64,000 nt of DNA from JAXMBN01 sp046349875 (lineage in GTDB: Bacteria > Planctomycetota > Planctomycetia > Pirellulales > Pirellulaceae). Of the stretch, positions 37,199 to 46,030 are shown piece by piece. The stretch is taken from positions 1 through 64,000 of the forward strand of contig JAXMBN010000010.1 of NCBI GenBank assembly GCA_046349875.1, read 5' to 3'. A program made the position numbers and the translations under genes. The notes under the pieces were generated by a model. The model had not been told where the DNA came from, made no database searches, and saw only the letters and a program-made list of their open reading frames with translations. The stretch's first letter is position 1, and the number at the start of each line of letters is the position of its first letter.

Positions 37199-38512
37199 TT
37201 ACCAGCTATTCCGATCGCTTTGCTTGGAAAGGACCCAATCGCGAGCTTCTGCAGTAGATTGGAGTTGGCCGTCGAGTTGTAAGGCGCGAACTTGCCGAAG
37301 GATCGCCGCATAGGCAGGACCCATCGGGATTCCCATCGATTTCAGGTCTGCCCCTTTGAGCAATGGAACTGGGTCCAACTGGCTGCGGTCCCATTGCATT
37401 GCGGTTCGACACCGATCTTTCAATGGCCAATCGCAGGCGAGCGATTCGCAAAGGGCTTCGACCATCTGAATGAGCCAAGAGCTTCGCGAATCGGCAAGCC
37501 ATGGTTGAAGCATCGACCAAGGGAGGTCGTGGCTTCCAAGAAGGATTTGGTTTCCTTCGAGGAAATAGCACATGTCCTCTTCTTCTTGATTGGACAGTCG
37601 CCAGCGATGTTTTAGCTGTTCGCTTTGTTGGAGAGCAAACTTTCTTTTTTCGTACGATGGGTAGGATGCCAATTCGTTCCACGAAGTCATCGCGATCACG
37701 CATGCAACCGATAACGCAAAGTGCGAACAAGGAACACGCTCGAGGATTTGGCGAACACGTTCCATCGCAAACGGTGATTCCTGCCAAGCGAGATGCCAAT
37801 CGGGCTGGACCACTGCCAAGAGTCCTGAATCATGAAGTTTTTCTAGGGCCCAGACTCGTTTTTCAAGTTCCAGGATTTTGTGGATCTCCATGGAGATCCG
37901 CTCGGGGCTCACTGCCCGCAGTGTCGAGGCGAGCGAATGAATCGCCGATTCGGTAAGAGGATCGAGTTTCAGATGGAAACGCGCCGCAAAACGAATAGCT
38001 CGCATCAAGCGTAGTTTGTCTTCACCAAAACGGTGAATGGGATCGCCAATGGCTCGCAAGAGTCCTCGTTCAAGATCGTGTTGACCTCCCACGTAATCGA
38101 TCACGCGATTCTCGATGGGATCGAAGAACATGCCATTGATGGTGAAGTCGCGACGAAGAGCGTCCTGTTCGGGAGTCGTGAATTCGACGGTATCGGGGCG
38201 TCGTCCATCCGAGTAAGTGCCATCATTGCGAAAGGTTGCCACTTCGACTTGATGGCGAACTCCATCGACCAAGCCGTGAACGCATACGACGCCAAAGGCT
38301 GCGCCTACGAAGAGAGTGCGTTTGGGGCCGAAGAGATCCCGGACTTGATTGGGGATTGCATTGGTAGCTACATCAAAATCGTGTGGTTCTCGTCCAAGCA
38401 ATTGGTCGCGAACGCATCCGCCTGCGAAATAGGCGACGTAGCCAGCCTGTTGTAAACGCTGTACGATGTCGGTCGCGAAGACTCGTTCAGATGAGGGTTC
38501 GTGGAGCGACAT
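37199..38512 (-). CDS. CCA tRNA nucleotidyltransferase / poly(A) polymerase family
   Basis: A 437-residue class II nucleotidyltransferase. Motif A is AYFAGGCVRDQLLGREPHDFD with the DxD metal pair. The conserved RRDFTINGMFFDP and GDPIHRFGEDKLRLMRAIRF blocks follow, with TESAIHSLASTLRAVSPERI at the end of the fingers domain. Such enzymes add CCA to tRNA 3' ends, or act as poly(A) polymerase or only add part of CCA; the sequence does not exclude these. Both tRNA genes in the window lack encoded CCA, which fits a CCA-adding role. It diverges from the Nudix gene at 38581. Confidence 0.92.
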   Translation of the reverse strand: MSLHEPSSERVFATDIVQRLQQAGYVAYFAGGCVRDQLLGREPHDFDVATNAIPNQVRDLFGPKRTLFVGAAFGVVCVHGLVDGVRHQVEVATFRNDGTYSDGRRPDTVEFTTPEQDALRRDFTINGMFFDPIENRVIDYVGGQHDLERGLLRAIGDPIHRFGEDKLRLMRAIRFAARFHLKLDPLTESAIHSLASTLRAVSPERISMEIHKILELEKRVWALEKLHDSGLLAVVQPDWHLAWQESPFAMERVRQILERVPCSHFALSVACVIAMTSWNELASYPSYEKRKFALQQSEQLKHRWRLSNQEEEDMCYFLEGNQILLGSHDLPWSMLQPWLADSRSSWLIQMVEALCESLACDWPLKDRCRTAMQWDRSQLDPVPLLKGADLKSMGIPMGPAYAAILRQVRALQLDGQLQSTAEARDWVLSKQSDRNSW

Positions 38513-38580
38513 TCCTAGTTCAAGGCTCGTTGGGGTTTGGGGATTGATCGCAAAGGGTGTGAAGGAAAGAGGCTTGGTTC

Positions 38581-39009
38581 ATGCATAAGGTTCCCTCCAA
38601 TGGTCGTCACGGAGTCGTTGCCATTGTAGTGGAGTCCGACCGGTATCTAGCCATTCGTCGGTCGGCCATGGTTCGCGCACCGAGAATGATATGTTTTCCT
38701 GGCGGCGGAATCGAACCCAATGAGTCGTTTGAAGAAGCGATTCGCCGCGAAATGAAGGAAGAGTTGGACTTGGAAGTCGAAGTGGTGGCGCATGTGTGGA
38801 CGAGCCGAACGTCTTGGGGGACCGACCTCGAGTGGATGCTCGTTCGTCGTACCAATGCCCAAGAACCAAAGGCCAATCCTCGAGAAGTGGAAGAGATCTT
38901 TTGGCTGAGTCGCGAAGAGTTGCTTGGGCATCCCGATTTGCTGGGGAGTGTTCCCGATTTCTTTGCCGCATTAGAAACCAGCCAAGTGTTGCTCGATCGC
39001 CAGCAATAG
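38581..39009 (+). CDS. Nudix hydrolase
   Basis: A 142-residue Nudix domain. The Nudix box is GGGIEPNESFEEAIRREM followed by KEEL, which carries the catalytic Glu residues. Nearby are the strand motifs HGVVAIVVESDRYLAIRRS and EIFWLSREELL. Such enzymes hydrolyse nucleoside diphosphates linked to another group; the substrate is unknown. It converges with the GroES-like gene. ATG 38581 gives a short natural N-terminus. Confidence 0.9.
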   Translation: MHKVPSNGRHGVVAIVVESDRYLAIRRSAMVRAPRMICFPGGGIEPNESFEEAIRREMKEELDLEVEVVAHVWTSRTSWGTDLEWMLVRRTNAQEPKANPREVEEIFWLSREELLGHPDLLGSVPDFFAALETSQVLLDRQQ

Positions 39010-39081
39010 TCCGTGGTTGATGGTATTTTTGCGGTTCAGTTGGTAGGGAAGGCAAACGGCTATTCTTCGTCCGCTTCCTTT

Positions 39082-39393
39082 TCAGGGGGACTTGCGAAAG
39101 ACGGCAACCACGTCTTCCACGGGAACCACGAATAGTTGGTTGTCGGGTTCAAAGTCGACGGGAATGGCGTTCTTAGGGTGAAATAGGATCTTGTCGTACT
39201 GACGTAGTGGCACGTCGTCATCATGTTCGACTTGACGGCTGATCGTTACAATTCGCCCGGTAATCGTCGGAATTTCCGCCGCATCGGGGAGAGCGATCCC
39301 CCCTTTCGTTTCTCGCTTGGGCTCATCTTTGAGGACAAGAATTCGAGCCCCGATTGGCTCGATGTAGTTGAGTTCAGTCCGTTTCTTGGCCAT
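39082..39393 (-). CDS. GroES-like co-chaperonin
   Basis: A 103-residue protein with the GroES fold. It has EPIGARILVLKDEPKRETKG near the N-terminus, with the mobile loop KGGIALPDAAEIP, and DKILFHPKNAIPVD and LFVVPVEDVVAVF near the end. The loop that normally contacts GroEL (GGIxLP) is present. No groEL gene is near, so it is a stand-alone copy. ATG 39393 is chosen because the longer frame adds 20 unlikely residues. It diverges from rplY at 39664. Confidence 0.87.
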   Translation of the reverse strand: MAKKRTELNYIEPIGARILVLKDEPKRETKGGIALPDAAEIPTITGRIVTISRQVEHDDDVPLRQYDKILFHPKNAIPVDFEPDNQLFVVPVEDVVAVFRKSP

Positions 39394-39663
39394 CTTGCTC
39401 GAATTGCTAGCGGTTAAAAGGGTTGGGCAACCTGGGGCCACCCAGGGAACCAATAAGAATGGATAACGCTACCCGCGAGCGGCGGAAACCGCAAGGGATT
39501 TACCGACACCGGAAGTCGTTTTTGCCCTTGCGGGCTCAAACGTTTTTGTCATACTTACCCGTTTTCTACGAGGAAATAGCGGCCCGACCTGGGTTACTTC
39601 TAGGCTTGGCAGCTCACGATATTTCAAGCATTTCGTTTGGTTTGGCGAGGAAACTTACCGGTC

Positions 39664-40287
39664 ATGATTGAGACGATTGAAGCCCAGAAGCGCGAAGCTG
39701 CAGGAACACGAGCAGTGATGAAATTGCGCGGTCAAGGTTTGGTTCCAGCCATTCTTTATGGTCACGGCGAAGCCAACGTTTGCTTGGCCATTCGCGAAGA
39801 AGCCGTTGCTTCGTTGATTCGACACGGTTCGAAGTTGGTGAATCTCACCGGCGCCGTGAAGGACACCGCACTTTTGCGCGACGTTCAGTGGGATAGTCTG
39901 GGAAGTGAAATCATTCACCTCGACTTTGCTCGCGTTTCCGCGTCCGAGTTGGTGGAAGTAACCCTTCCAGTCGAGCTCCATGGGGAAGCTCCTGGTTTGA
40001 ATGAAGGTGGTCAGCTTCGCTTCACCACGCATCAGATGGTGATTCGTTGCCCAGCCGGTTCGATCCCTGAGCATATCGTCGTTGAAGTATCGGGATTGCA
40101 TTTGGGACAGTCGATCCACGCAGGTGAAGTTAAGTTGCCAGAAGGCGCTTCGACCGTAACGCCAGCATCGATCGTCATCGTTCAAGTCATTACACCGACC
40201 GTAGTAAGCGATGAAGCGGCTGCATCGGGTGCGACTGAACCTGAATTGATTCGCAAGGAAAAAGCTGCGGACGACGCCAAGGCTTAG
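39664..40287 (+). CDS. rplY: 50S ribosomal protein L25 (Ctc type)
   Basis: A 207-residue L25 of the long CTC type. The N-terminal half (residues 1-95) is the 5S rRNA-binding beta-barrel with VPAILYGHGEANVCLAIREE and VQWDSLGSEIIHLDFARV. The C-terminal half is the second domain of CTC proteins (VELHGEAPGLNEGGQL, GLHLGQSIHAGEVKLPEG). The last 25 residues are Ala/Glu/Lys-rich. It is the first gene of a translation operon with pth, rpsF, ssb and rplI. Confidence 0.95.
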   Translation: MIETIEAQKREAAGTRAVMKLRGQGLVPAILYGHGEANVCLAIREEAVASLIRHGSKLVNLTGAVKDTALLRDVQWDSLGSEIIHLDFARVSASELVEVTLPVELHGEAPGLNEGGQLRFTTHQMVIRCPAGSIPEHIVVEVSGLHLGQSIHAGEVKLPEGASTVTPASIVIVQVITPTVVSDEAAASGATEPELIRKEKAADDAKA

Positions 40288-40302
40288 TCTTGGTGAGAGC
40301 CC

Positions 40303-40914
40303 ATGGTGAGTGCTTCGGGAGACGAACAAGACCGCAAACGGCTAAGGCTTGTGGTGGGATTGGGAAATCCTGGAGCGAAGTACGAGAAAACGAGACATAA
40401 CATTGGGTTTGATTGTCTGAATCTGCTTTCCAAGAAGTGGAGCGGACCGATCCCGATGACGAAATACGAAGGCCAGTTGAGCAAGGTCGCCATTCAAGGA
40501 GTGGAGGTTTTGTTGCTCTGGCCGATGACCTTTATGAATGCAAGTGGACGTTGCGTTCAACAGGTTGTTCGGTTTTATAAAATTGACCCAAGCGATGTAT
40601 TGGTTGTCTGCGATGATCTGGCCTTGCCGATTGGCAAGCTAAGGGTTCGCAGGAGCGGATCTGCCGGTGGTCAAAAGGGATTGGCGGATATCCTGCGAGT
40701 CTTAGGCACGCAGGATGTTCCACGACTCAGGATCGGAATCGACCCATGCCCACCGCAATGGGAAACGGCTGATTATGTGTTGAGCCGATTTCGGTCAGAG
40801 GAAAGAGAGACGGTCGAGCTGGCTTTAGAGCGAGCAGCCGAGGCGATATCCTGTTGGGTGGACCGAGGCATCGATCATTGCATGAACATATACAATCGTG
40901 GTGACGTTTTGTAG
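40303..40914 (+). CDS. pth: Peptidyl-tRNA hydrolase
   Basis: A 203-residue Pth with a short extra N-terminus of about 14 residues. The catalytic His is in YEKTRHNIGFD, the substrate Asn in PMTFMNASG and the catalytic Asp in CDDLALPIGKLRVRRSGSAG. The position that usually reads GGHNGL is GGQKGL here; variants at this place are known, so I do not treat it as loss of function. It frees peptides from stalled tRNA. It starts 15 bases after rplY and is 16 bases before rpsF. Confidence 0.95.
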   Translation: MVSASGDEQDRKRLRLVVGLGNPGAKYEKTRHNIGFDCLNLLSKKWSGPIPMTKYEGQLSKVAIQGVEVLLLWPMTFMNASGRCVQQVVRFYKIDPSDVLVVCDDLALPIGKLRVRRSGSAGGQKGLADILRVLGTQDVPRLRIGIDPCPPQWETADYVLSRFRSEERETVELALERAAEAISCWVDRGIDHCMNIYNRGDVL

Positions 40915-40930
40915 TTGAGGAGAAGCGAAG

Positions 40931-41353
40931 TTGGCTGCTCAGTTTTACGAGTGCTTATTTATTTTTGACAGCAATCGGTATGCACGGGATCCAGGTGGCG
41001 TTTCGGAATCGGTGACCGAGGCCATCGTTGCATTGGGCGGCGAAATCCTCGTATCGCGACTCTGGGCTGAACAGCGATTGGCGTACCCAATCGATGGTCA
41101 CCAAAAGGGAACCTATTGGCTTACCTATTTCAAGCTCGATAGCTTGCGTCTCAAGGAGCTCAACCGAGCGTTCCAGTTGAGCGAGCCGATCGTGCGATTC
41201 CAAGTTCTTAAGGTTGATCCTCGCTTGGTCGACGCTTTGGTTGCTCACGCTCAAGGCAAGCAATTCCAAGGTAGCACCGATGGTCGCGTAGCGATCCCTG
41301 TCGGAACGAATGTGGAAGTTGAAGTCGACGAGACTGAAGACGACGAAGAGTAA
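40931..41353 (+). CDS. rpsF: 30S ribosomal protein S6
   Basis: A 140-residue S6. It shows YECLFIFDSNRYARDPGG, the AEQRLAYPIDGHQKGTYWL core and the DEDEE-like acidic tail. S6 binds S18 and 16S rRNA in the 30S subunit. The start is a TTG at 40931, supported by GAGGAGAAG 10 bases before it. It is followed after 116 bases by ssb. Confidence 0.93.
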   Translation: MAAQFYECLFIFDSNRYARDPGGVSESVTEAIVALGGEILVSRLWAEQRLAYPIDGHQKGTYWLTYFKLDSLRLKELNRAFQLSEPIVRFQVLKVDPRLVDALVAHAQGKQFQGSTDGRVAIPVGTNVEVEVDETEDDEE

Positions 41354-41469
41354 ACTGCACAAAAATTCACCTGCAGTCGGCTTCGTTCGCTTGCAGGTCC
41401 TATGACCAGTTGTTAGGTTGGGTGACATTAGTTCACTTCACTTGATGACAGCATAGGAGGATGGGGACG

Positions 41470-41928
41470 ATGGCAAGTTACAACCGTGTCATTTTGATGG
41501 GGAATATCACTCGCGATATCGAGCTTCGGTATACGCCGGGTGGCTTGCCGGTAACCGATGTGGGATTGGCGGTCAACGATCGTCGTAAATCTCAAAGCGG
41601 TGAATGGATCGACGAGACTACTTTCGTGGACGTCACATTTTTTGGACGGACTGCGGAGGTCGCAAGCGAATACCTGAGCAAGGGATCGCCTGTGTTTATC
41701 GAAGGTCGATTGAAACTGGATACATGGGAAAAGGATGGAGAAAAGAAGAGTCGTTTGCGAGTGATCTGTGATCGCATGCAACTGATCGGTAGTGGTAAGG
41801 GTGGTTCAGGAGGCGGTTCGTCCGGCCCCTCAACTCCACGTTCTGCTCCGCAAGAACGTTACTCAGATGCCAATGCTATGGATCATGCCTCCGATGTGGC
41901 AGATTATTCCAGCGACATTCCTTTCTAA
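41470..41928 (+). CDS. ssb: Single-stranded DNA-binding protein
   Basis: A 152-residue SSB. The OB-fold starts at MASYNRVILMGNITRDIELR and continues through DETTFVDVTFFGRTAEV. The C-terminal tip DIPF binds partner proteins. A Gly/Ser/Pro linker (about residues 108-140) lies between. GGAGG at 41456-41460 fits ATG 41470; an earlier ATG at 41461 is too close to it. Confidence 0.95.
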   Translation: MASYNRVILMGNITRDIELRYTPGGLPVTDVGLAVNDRRKSQSGEWIDETTFVDVTFFGRTAEVASEYLSKGSPVFIEGRLKLDTWEKDGEKKSRLRVICDRMQLIGSGKGGSGGGSSGPSTPRSAPQERYSDANAMDHASDVADYSSDIPF

Positions 41929-41970
41929 CAACGAATAAGATTTCGACTCGGAAGTTTGAGAAGGTTGGTT

Positions 41971-42492
41971 ATGACTAAAGTAGCTCAGAAGCGAAAAGTT
42001 GGGCAATTCAAGCGTCTACCCAAGGGCCCGAATGGCGGCATCGAATTGATGTTGATCCAAGCTGTAGACCATCTTGGAAAAGCGGGTGACGTTGTTGAAG
42101 TCAAGCCAGGATATGCCAACAACTACCTTCTTCCAGAAGGTTTGGCGATCATCGCAACCGATCACCACAAGCGAATGGTTGAGAAGCATAAGGCCAAGCT
42201 TCGCGAATTGGAGAAGAAGCGTCTTGCCAATTTGGTGGCTCTTGCCGACCAAATCAACAAGCAGTCGATCAATGTCGAAGCCAATGCCAACGACGAAGGT
42301 CACCTCTACGGCAGCGTTGGTTCTCACGACATCGTCGTTGCGTTGAAGCAACAAGGTCTGACAATCACCGACGATCAAGTTCGCCTGGCTGGTCCGCTCA
42401 AGGAGTTGGGACTTTACACCGTCAAGATTCAACTCCACCAAGAAGTTGTTACCGACCTCAAGGTGTGGGTCGTTCCAACCGCATCGGCGTAA
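41971..42492 (+). CDS. rplI: 50S ribosomal protein L9
   Basis: A 173-residue L9. The standard N-terminal domain starts at IELMLIQAVDHLGKAGDVVE, preceded by an extra 28 or so basic residues (MTKVAQKRKVGQFKRLPKGP). The GYANNYLLPEGLA motif binds 23S rRNA. The middle helix and the C-terminal domain (DEGHLYGSVGSHDIVVALK) are present. The usual neighbour rpsR is missing between ssb and this gene. GAGAAGG about 10 bases before ATG 41971 is a possible ribosome binding site. Confidence 0.94.
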   Translation: MTKVAQKRKVGQFKRLPKGPNGGIELMLIQAVDHLGKAGDVVEVKPGYANNYLLPEGLAIIATDHHKRMVEKHKAKLRELEKKRLANLVALADQINKQSINVEANANDEGHLYGSVGSHDIVVALKQQGLTITDDQVRLAGPLKELGLYTVKIQLHQEVVTDLKVWVVPTASA

Positions 42493-42513
42493 CGACGGCA
42501 CGAACTAAAAGAT

Positions 42514-42534
42514 GGGGTCTCGATTCGAGACCCC
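42514..42534 (+). other. Hairpin between rplI and tRNA-Leu
   Basis: A perfect stem GGGGTCTCG / CGAGACCCC with a 3-base loop lies right after rplI and 6 bases before tRNA-Leu. No T-run follows. It may be a processing signal separating mRNA and tRNA or a weak terminator. Confidence 0.5.
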
Positions 42535-42539
42535 GTGTT

Positions 42540-42621
42540 GGGGCTGTGGCGGAACTGGCAGACGCGCTAGACTTAGGATCTAGTACCGCAAGGTGTGCAG
42601 GTTCGATTCCTGTCAGCCCTA
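42540..42621 (+). tRNA. tRNA-Leu (anticodon TAG)
   Basis: The gene reads GGGGCTG for the acceptor stem, GCGGAACTGGCAGACGCGC for the D arm, TAGACTTAGGATCTA for the anticodon arm with TAG, a class II variable arm TACCGCAAGGTGT, GCAGGTTCGATTCCTGT for the T arm and CAGCCCT closing. The first pair is G-T. No CCA is encoded. A T-run follows directly and may terminate transcription. Confidence 0.95.
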
Positions 42622-42700
42622 TTTTTTCTTCCTGATAACGATCGTTGTCCTCTACCTCCTTCGATCGTATTTCTCGCGATCGACTCTCGCAGCCGGCCAT

Positions 42701-43264
42701 CTAGCAAATCAGATTGGTTCGCAGTGCTAATCCTTTCACAGGATCACCAAGAAAGAGGCATTTCATTTCTTCCAGGACATTCTTGTCGAGTCGAGCGTTC
42801 ATGAACGGAGACTCGATCGGCGGAAGTCCCCGCAGCTTTCGTAGATAGTTGCGAGTGATATTGCCATCTTTCCAACGTTGGAGTCGGTTTTCGATATGGC
42901 GATTGCGGTCCATGATGCGTTTCGGAAAATCGCTCAGCACCCCTTCGAACCTTTCGAGAAGAATCAACTGAATGGAATCATCCAGCACTTGAATCCACGA
43001 TTGGGATCCATAGAGATCGTAGTTGACTTGCAGTTCCCAAACGGCGTGGAAGGATTGCCCTTCAATCACCAAGGGGCTTTGTCGCATCCGCATCCATTCC
43101 TGGAAGAATGGTGCCCAAAATTCGGTAACAGAATGCAATTTTGCTTCGATTCGTCGCTGGACAAAGTTAGGTTTTGACCAGGCGTAACTCTCAAGAACAT
43201 TGGAGAGTTCACAGAGGGGTTTGTCCAACCAATACCGATGAGCAAGTGTCGCTCGCAATCGCAT
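42701..43264 (-). CDS. Hypothetical protein, unknown function
   Basis: A 187-residue soluble protein rich in Trp, Phe and Arg. The N-terminus MRLRATLAHRYWLDKPLCEL has no signal peptide. A part with FWAPFFQEWMRMRQSPLV and SQSWIQVLDDSIQLILLERF looks helical. I know no family. It is on the minus strand and converges with tRNA-Leu. Confidence 0.55.
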   Translation of the reverse strand: MRLRATLAHRYWLDKPLCELSNVLESYAWSKPNFVQRRIEAKLHSVTEFWAPFFQEWMRMRQSPLVIEGQSFHAVWELQVNYDLYGSQSWIQVLDDSIQLILLERFEGVLSDFPKRIMDRNRHIENRLQRWKDGNITRNYLRKLRGLPPIESPFMNARLDKNVLEEMKCLFLGDPVKGLALRTNLIC

Positions 43265-43591
43265 AGCAATACCTCACGAGCCGGCATGAACGAGGCAATG
43301 AAGAGCACTCGAGACAGCCGAGCTTCTAGGGAATGATTGTATGGGCGAGATAGGATAGTATGCCCCACCAAACTGCGTGCGACCTCTTTTCGCACTCGGT
43401 TTTAGGGTGAGGAATCCATTGTGGGGGATGCTACTCGTCGTATCCGTCAGGATCTGACTTTACGTGCGGATTTGCCGCTCACGAAACATCGACTGGCGCC
43501 CATTTGCCATCGATATTGCTCGTCCTTGTGGAGCAACATCGATAACCATTAGGCGTTGTTGGGAAGTAATCGTTTCATGACCTCGAGGGGC
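43265..43591. other. Intergenic region without a visible gene
   Basis: About 330 bases between the stop of the dockerin protein gene and the start of the hypothetical gene, both on the minus strand. No convincing frame, repeat or hairpin was found. It should hold the promoter of the hypothetical gene. Confidence 0.5.
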
Positions 43592-44572
43592 TTAAGCAGC
43601 ACTGCGTTCCCATTCCATGAGGACGCTAGCCAGAGAAGCATTCCATGAATCGTCGGCTTCGGTTTTCTCAGTTTTCAACTCAGGTCCAATCCATGGATCG
43701 CTAAAGGGATGATCCAATGAATCATCAATCATCATCACCTGTTCGTCGCCGGTTCCTTCTTGATCGGCAGACTCTTCCATCTGTTCATTGATGACGATCA
43801 GCACATCCAGTGGAGTGAACAAACGGTCGTTGTTAGAGTCGAGATAGAGAGCCTGGGTATCTTCGAGAGTTCTTGTCGGAAGTGCGTAAGGACCGCGATC
43901 ATTGAGGCGTTGCATCAATAAATCGATATCCGAAGTGGAGGTAAGACCGTTTCCATCGACATCGGTCGGTAGCTCAAGATTGCAGAATGGATTCTCCTCA
44001 GGCAAAACCAAATCCGGATTACCGCCGTTCCATCGGAAATCCCATGCTTCCTTTCCAATAGTGACAGAAAAGGTATTGGAATCGTTTGAGGAAAGCAGAT
44101 TGGTCAGGTCGCCTTCCGTTGTCGCTTCGATTTCATTCATTGCCAAATTGAGGATGTTGTAGAAGTCGCCGTCGGCAGCAAAGGCCTCTTCAAGCCAAGA
44201 AGGATTTTTTGCAGCGATCGATGAGAAGATCTCCTGAAATGCGTCTACGATTTCGTTCCAATCCGGCATGGCTTCAGGCCAACTGAAAGGAACATCCTCT
44301 GAAGGATCAATCGTTGAAGAGAAGAGGTTCGAGGACGTATCGGCAAGGTTGGTTGGATCTTCTTCGGTTGCAACAACCATGGTTCCGTCTTCCAAGCCAA
44401 CTGGAATGGTCGCATCGTGGCCGAGAGCGCCATCGAAGACCATTCGGATCTCAAGATGCTCGAAACGCAACCGGCGCTTCGTCACGCTTCCAATGAATGC
44501 AGAAGAATCCTTGTGCCCATCAAGGCCCGTCAAACCAAGGCCACGACCCAACATCGAAGATGCACGTTTCAT
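43592..44572 (-). CDS. Dockerin-domain surface protein
   Basis: A 326-residue protein, mostly acidic. The surface motif RFEHLEIRMVFDGALG is near residue 40, which resembles the LE.R motif of planctomycete surface proteins. A pair of dockerin-like calcium loops lies near residues 210-280 (DVDGNGLTSTSDIDLLMQRL and DSNNDRLFTPLDVLIVINEQ). GGAAGGATC about 10 bases before ATG 44572 supports the start. It may bind cohesin-like domains such as that of the giant protein; that is inference. Confidence 0.78.
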   Translation of the reverse strand: MKRASSMLGRGLGLTGLDGHKDSSAFIGSVTKRRLRFEHLEIRMVFDGALGHDATIPVGLEDGTMVVATEEDPTNLADTSSNLFSSTIDPSEDVPFSWPEAMPDWNEIVDAFQEIFSSIAAKNPSWLEEAFAADGDFYNILNLAMNEIEATTEGDLTNLLSSNDSNTFSVTIGKEAWDFRWNGGNPDLVLPEENPFCNLELPTDVDGNGLTSTSDIDLLMQRLNDRGPYALPTRTLEDTQALYLDSNNDRLFTPLDVLIVINEQMEESADQEGTGDEQVMMIDDSLDHPFSDPWIGPELKTEKTEADDSWNASLASVLMEWERSAA

Positions 44573-44710
44573 AGTCCCGATCCTTCCTGCAGCAAGTGAC
44601 ATCGAACGTTCTAGCCGAATGGCTATGGATATCGACTTTTCCGGTTGTCACGCCTAGGAAAAATGAGGGGATTTTAACGGCTGGCCGCTGCGGTGATTGC
44701 TAGCGATTGG

Positions 44711-46021
44711 TTATCGCGCAAAAAGAAGTTGTTTGCATACCTGTGAAATGGAATGTTCATCGTGAAGATGGAACAAGGGGATGGAATGGGATGCCAAACG
44801 CTGCGCTGCATCATCCATCGTTTGCGTTTCGTAGTGATTGATAATCGCCGCCACTGCATAGCCGCGCCTTTGCAAAAGAGACAACGCCAATGCACTGGCA
44901 TCGTTGATTTGTTGCACCAGAACGAGCAATGTCGCGTCGCGAGGCAATTGCGAATGAGATTCGAGTAGAAGTTCGGACAAAGTCAGGCCGGCGTGCCGGT
45001 GAAGGCGAGCCAGAAGTTGGTGGCATTGCCGAAAGTGGTCGGCCCCTTTTCCAAGTGGAAGGTGGACTGGCCGTTTTCGTTGCGAGGCATCTTGTGGAAC
45101 GATGCTCTGAAAGGCTTCACGACGAGTTCGATAATCGGATTCCCAGCCTTCAAAACGAATTGTATCGATCGCGTCTGCGCCGTTGGAAAGTAGACCGAAT
45201 GGCTGTTGGACCTGATACAAGGTGTGGCAGATCGAAGCCGCTGCTGTGATCGCCAAATCAGTACGAATCGGCTCGTGATGCGAGGGATTGGAATCCGGGT
45301 GAAGATCGACAATGAGCATGGCACCTTCGATGCAAGTTGGTTCATATACCTTGCTATGAAGAACACCCGTGCGAGCCGTCGCTCTCCAGTGAATCTTTCG
45401 AATAGGATCCCCTTGTTGGTATTCGCGGAGTGTTGAAACGAGAGTTGGATCTTCCATATGGCGATACGTGACTCGAATAGCACCAATCGGTCTCTTCGAC
45501 GCTACGTCGTAGCCAGCCAATGGATGGATTCGAGGAAGGACAAGTACATAGTGGGGATCTGTAAGGATGCGATACTTTCGATAGAGCCCAAAAAGGTCGC
45601 CAGTCTCAGCGATCAATGGCCCCAATTGGTAATAACCTCGTCGTTCCGTAGTAACTCGATAGGTGAGGAATCGCCGTGATTTTCCTGCGAGCGTGAATAG
45701 ACGGAGAGGAGTGCCATGGATGGTAAGCGAAACAGGAGGTTGTTTGGTATGTTTCTTTGCGATGAAGTCCTCGAGAAGGAGCCACACAATCGGAAGCTTG
45801 GAACGGTTGATGATTTCAATACCGATGGCGATCGAATCACCGACAGTGACTTCGGATTGGCTAGTCGATCGTACTCCCTCCAAGGACTCGGCCCAACGAT
45901 GTGTTAGCCATTTCCCTGTGAGATAGACAAAAGCAAAAAGGTAGGCGGAATATACGAAGGCTGATGCATTGAATAAGATGCCAATCAAAAGAACCAAGGC
46001 CAGAAGCGTCAGGTATTTCAC
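44711..46021 (-). CDS. DUF58-domain protein
   Basis: A 436-residue protein. Two hydrophobic segments at the N-terminus (about residues 3-37) anchor it in the membrane. The DUF58 core holds GDPIRKIHWRATARTGVLHSK, the family signature, followed by a vWA-like region (MLIVDLHPDSN). GTG 46021 starts 9 bases after the MoxR stop. DUF58 and MoxR proteins usually act together in assembly or activation of other proteins, though the target is unknown. Confidence 0.9.
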   Translation of the reverse strand: MKYLTLLALVLLIGILFNASAFVYSAYLFAFVYLTGKWLTHRWAESLEGVRSTSQSEVTVGDSIAIGIEIINRSKLPIVWLLLEDFIAKKHTKQPPVSLTIHGTPLRLFTLAGKSRRFLTYRVTTERRGYYQLGPLIAETGDLFGLYRKYRILTDPHYVLVLPRIHPLAGYDVASKRPIGAIRVTYRHMEDPTLVSTLREYQQGDPIRKIHWRATARTGVLHSKVYEPTCIEGAMLIVDLHPDSNPSHHEPIRTDLAITAAASICHTLYQVQQPFGLLSNGADAIDTIRFEGWESDYRTRREAFQSIVPQDASQRKRPVHLPLGKGADHFRQCHQLLARLHRHAGLTLSELLLESHSQLPRDATLLVLVQQINDASALALSLLQRRGYAVAAIINHYETQTMDDAAQRLASHSIPLFHLHDEHSISQVCKQLLFAR

Positions 46022-46030
46022 GAGCGTGAC

